DNA from: Colletes latitarsis
Lineage: Eukaryota > Arthropoda > Insecta > Hymenoptera > Colletidae
Assembly: GCF_051014445.1 (NCBI RefSeq)
Contig: NW_027488367.1
Coordinates: 28,567,501-28,631,500, forward strand
Length of the DNA: 64,000 nt
Direction: 5' to 3'
Below, piece after piece: positions 60,031 through 64,000 of this stretch. The position numbers and the translations under genes are program-made. Below the pieces are notes generated by a model that saw only the letters and a program-made list of their open reading frames with translations, ran no database searches and was not told the DNA's origin. How positions within the stretch are numbered: position 1 is the first letter of the stretch; each line of letters opens with the position of its first letter.

Positions 60031-63000
60031 TAAGTCTGGGATAGGTCTGGGATTTGACCTCATCAGACTCATACTTTCGCGTGTTTCACATACTTGTTGA
60101 ACAGATCCTGGGTTATTTTCAGGTTTGGATCACATAGTAATGTGGTACCACACTGAAACAGTCGATTAAACCAGGTTTCGATCAATATTTTTGAGGATAA
60201 CGCATGTTGGGTCTAGGTTAGGCCTGGGATTTTCACTCATGAGACTCATACTTTCGCATTCTTCACATACTTGTTGAACGGATCCTGGGTTATTTCTGGT
60301 TTGGATCACGTAGTAATGTGGGACCACACTGAAACAGTCAATTAAACCTGGTTTCGATCAATATTTTAGAGAATAATTCATGTTAGGTCTATGTTAGGTT
60401 TGGGATTTGCTGTCATCAGGCTCATTCTTTCGCATATTTCTCATACTTGATGGCTAGATCCTGGGCTTTTTCTGGATTGCATCACGTAGTAATGTAGTAC
60501 CACACTGAAACAGTCAATGAAACCTGGTTTCCATCAATATCTTAGAGGACAGCGCAAGTTAGGTCTGGGATATGTCTGGGATTTGCCCTCATCAGGCTCA
60601 TACTTTCGCGTTTTTCACATACTTGTTGAACAGATCCTGGGTTTTTTCTGGTTTGGATCACGTAGTAGTGTGGTACCACGCTGAAACAGTCCATTAAACC
60701 TGGTTTGGATCAATATTTTAGAGGATAACACATGTTAGGTCTAGGTTAGGCCTGGGATTTTCACTCATCAGACTCATACTTTCGCATTCTTCACATACTT
60801 GTTGAACGGATCCTGGGTTATTTCTGGTTTGGATCACGTAGTAATGTGGGTCCACACTGAAACAGTCAATTAAACCTGGTTTCGATCAATATTTTAGAGA
60901 ATAATTCATGTTAGGTCTATGTTAGGTCTGGGATTTGCTCTCATCAGGCTCATTCTTTCGCATATTTCTCATACTTGATGGCTAGATCGTGGGCTGTTTC
61001 TGGATTGTATCACGTAGTAATGTGGCACCACGCTGAAACAGTCGATTAAACCTGGTTTCGATCAATATTTTAGAGGATAACGCAAGCTAAGTCTGGGATA
61101 GGTCTGGGATTTGACCTCATCAGACTCATACTTTCGCGTTTTTCACATACTTGGTGAACAGATCCTGGGTTTCTTCTGGTTTGGATCACGTAGTAATGTG
61201 GGACCACACTGAAACAGTCAAGTAAACCTGGTTTCGATCAATATTTTAGAGAATAATTCATGTTAGGTCTAGGTTAGGTCTGGGATTTGCTCTCATCAGG
61301 CTCATTCTTTCGCATATTTCTCATACTTGATGGCTAGATCCTGGGCTTTTTCTGGATTGCATCACGTAGTAATGTAGTACCACACTGAAACAGTCAATGA
61401 AACCTGGTTTCCATCAATATTTTAGAGGACAACGCAAGTTAGGTCTAGGTAAGGCCTGAGATTTTCACTGATCAGACTCATACTTTCGCATTCTTCACAT
61501 GCTTGTTGAACGGATCCTGGGTTTTTTCTGGTTTGTTTCTCGTAGTAATGTGGTACCACACTGAAACATTCAATTAAACCTGGTCTTGATAAATATTTTA
61601 GAGGATAACGCAAGTTAAGTCTGGGATAGGTCTGGGATTTGACCTCATCAGACTCATACTTTCGCGTTTTTCACATACTTGGTGAACAGATCCTGGGTTT
61701 TTTCAGGTTTGGATCACATAGTAATGTCGTACCACACTGAAACAGTCGATTAAACCAGGTTTCGATCAATATTTTTGAGGATAGCGCATGTTAGGTCTAG
61801 GTTAGGCCTGGGATTTTCACTCATCGGACTCATACTTTCGCATTCTTCACATACTTGTTGAACGGATCCTGGTTTTTTTCTGGTTTGGATCACGTAGTAA
61901 TGTGGGACCACACTGAAACAGTCAATTAAACATGGTTTCGATCAATATCTTAGAGAATAATTCATGTTAGGTCTAGAATAGGTCTGGGATTTGCTCTCAT
62001 CAGGCTCATTCTTTCGCATATTTCTCATACTTGATGGCTAGATCCTGGGCTTTTTCAGGATCGCATCTCGTAGTATTGAAGTACAACACTGAGACAGTCA
62101 ATGAAACCTGGTTTCCATCAATATCTTAGAGGACAACGCAAGTTAGGTCTGGGATATGTCTGGGATTTGCCCTCATCAGGCTCATACTTTCGCGTTTTTC
62201 ACATACTTGTTGAACAGATCCTGGGTTTTTTCTGGTTTGGATCACGTAGTAGTGTGGTACCACGCTGAAACAGTCCATTAAACCTGGTTTGGATCAATAT
62301 TTTAGAGGATAACGCATGTTAGGTCTAGGTTAGGCCTGGGATTTTCACTCATCAGACTCATACTTTCGCATTCTTCACATACTTGTTGAACGGATCCTGG
62401 GTTTTTTCTGGTTTGGATCACGTAGTAATGTGGGACCACACTGAAACAATCAATTAAACCTGGTCTTGATAAATATTTTAGAGGATAATTCATGTTAGGT
62501 CTAGGTTAGGTCTGGGATTTGCCCTCATCAGGCTCATACTTTCGCATATTTCTCATACTTCAAGGCTAGATCCTGGGCTGTTTCTGGATTGTATTACGTA
62601 GTAATGTGGTACCACGCTGAAACAGTCAATTAAACCTGGTTTCGATCAATATTTTAGAGGATAACGCATGTTAGGTCTGGGTTAGGTCTAGGATTTGCCC
62701 TCATCAGGCTCATTCTTTCGCATATTTCTCATACATGTTGAACAGATCCTGGGTTTTTTCTGGTTTGGATCACGTAGTAATGTGGGACCACACTGAAACA
62801 ATCAATTAAACCTGGTCTTGATAAATATTTTAGAGGTTAACGCATCTTAGGTCTGGGTTAGGTCTAAGATTTGCCCTCATCAGGCTCACAGTTTAGCGTT
62901 TTTCACATACTTGTTGAACAGATCCTGGGATTTTTCTGGTTTGGATCACGAAGTAGTGTGGTACCACACTGAAACAGTCCATTAAACCTGGTTTCGCTCA

Positions 63001-64000
63001 ATATTTTAGAGGATAACGCAAGTTAGGTCTGGGATAGGTCTAGGATTTGCCCTCATCAGGCTCATACTTTCGCATATTTCTCATACTTCAAGGCTAGACC
63101 CTGGGCTGTTTCTGGATTGTATCACGTAGTAATGTGGTACCACGCTGAAACAGTCAATTAAACCTGGTTTCGATCAATATTTTAGAGGATAACGCAAGTT
63201 AGGTCTGGGATAGGTCTAGGATTTGGCCTTATCAGGCTCCTACTTTCGCATATTTCTCATACTTGATGGCTAGATCCTGGGCTTTTTCTGGATTGGATCA
63301 CGTAGTAATGTGCTACCACGCTGAAACAGTCAATTAAACCTGGTTTCGATCAATATTTTAGAGGATAACGCAAGTTAGGTCTGGGATAGGTCTAGGATTT
63401 GGCCTTATCAGGCTCCTACTTTCGCATATTTCTCATACTTGATGGCTAGATCCTGGGCTTTTTCTGGATTGGATCACGTAGTAAAGTGGTACCACACTGA
63501 AACATTCAATGAAACCTGGTCTGGATAATTATTTTAGAGGATAACGCATCTTAGGTCTGGGTTAGGTCTAAGATTTGCCCTCATCAGGCTCACAGTTTAG
63601 CGTTTTTCACATACTTGTTGAACAGATCCTGGGTTTTTTCTGGTTTGGATCACGAAGCAGTGTGGTATCACACTGAAACAGTCCATTAAACCTGGTTTCG
63701 CTCAATATTTTAGAGGATAACGCATGTAAGGTCTAGGTTAGGTCTGGGATTTGCTCTCATCAGGCTCATTCTTTCGCATATTTCTCATACTTGATGGCTA
63801 GATCCTGGGTTTTTTCTGGTTTGGATCACGTAGTAATGTGGTACCACACTGAAACAGTCGATTAAACCTGGTTTCGATCAATATTTTAGAGGATAACGCA
63901 TGTTAAGTCTGGGATTGGTCTGGGATTTGACCTCATCAGACTCATACTTTCGCACACTTCACATACTCGTTGAACAGATCCTGGGTTATTTTCTGGTTTG

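Larger units (their letters stand above)
27497..64000 (+). repeat. 176-bp satellite array, right block
   Basis: About 207 monomers (length divided by period) of the same family and orientation, running off the end of the window. There is no single long period like the 5636-bp unit on the left. Instead the block is a mosaic of shared segments, of which the clearest are listed separately. I see no gene, RNA gene or further mobile element in it. The 63- to 81-codon minus-strand frames are products of the repeat. Confidence 0.97.

Noticed and set aside
1..64000. True (TTAGG)n telomere
   Set aside because: TTAGG occurs only once or twice per 176-bp monomer. No perfect tandem TTAGG run is present in the window.

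Overview
The window is almost entirely tandem satellite DNA. It is interrupted twice by GC-rich non-LTR retrotransposons. The satellite monomer is about 176 bp and all copies run in one orientation, roughly 300 monomers by length. No cellular gene, rRNA, tRNA, CRISPR array or bacterial feature is supported. The retrotransposons have an ORF1 with three CCHC-type zinc knuckles and an ORF2 with an APE-like endonuclease, a reverse transcriptase and a C-terminal CCHC motif. This is the architecture of the R1 clade (R1/TRAS/SART) known from arthropods. The host is therefore most likely an insect; I cannot name it from sequence alone.

Layout: 1-14306 is a higher-order repeat (HOR A), a 5636-bp unit of 32 monomers present about 2.5 times. 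14307-16840 holds more diverged monomers without that long period. 16841-22803 is retrotransposon copy 1 (E1), apparently full length with a 5'UTR, an intact ORF1, an ORF2 broken by one 43-bp deletion, a 3'UTR and 46 A's. 22804-23169 is exactly two satellite monomers. 23170-27496 is retrotransposon copy 2 (E2), 5'-truncated and multiply disabled, with 27 A's. 27497-64000 is satellite again, a mosaic of segmental duplications. The clearest is HOR B (3874 bp, 22 monomers, two nearly identical copies at 43145-50917).

The most interesting signal is that both retrotransposons sit in the same orientation at exactly the same base of the satellite monomer. Each is flanked by the same 14-bp duplication (gttaggtctgggat), and the two insertion points are 352 bp (two monomers) apart in the array. 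This points to a site-specific R1-clade lineage whose target is the satellite itself. The target contains TTAGG, the insect telomere unit recognised by the related TRAS and SART families. ORF1 and ORF2 overlap as TAATG in both copies, a start-stop arrangement known from SART1.

How the parts relate: ORF1 protein would coat the element RNA. ORF2 protein would nick the satellite next to its TTAGG motif and prime cDNA from the poly(A) end. The paired 3'UTR hairpins shared by both copies are candidates for the RNA signal ORF2 recognises. The satellite evolves separately by unequal exchange and conversion, as its local homogenised blocks show. Identity levels, family names and host assignment are inferences from reading by eye; no alignment or database search was run.
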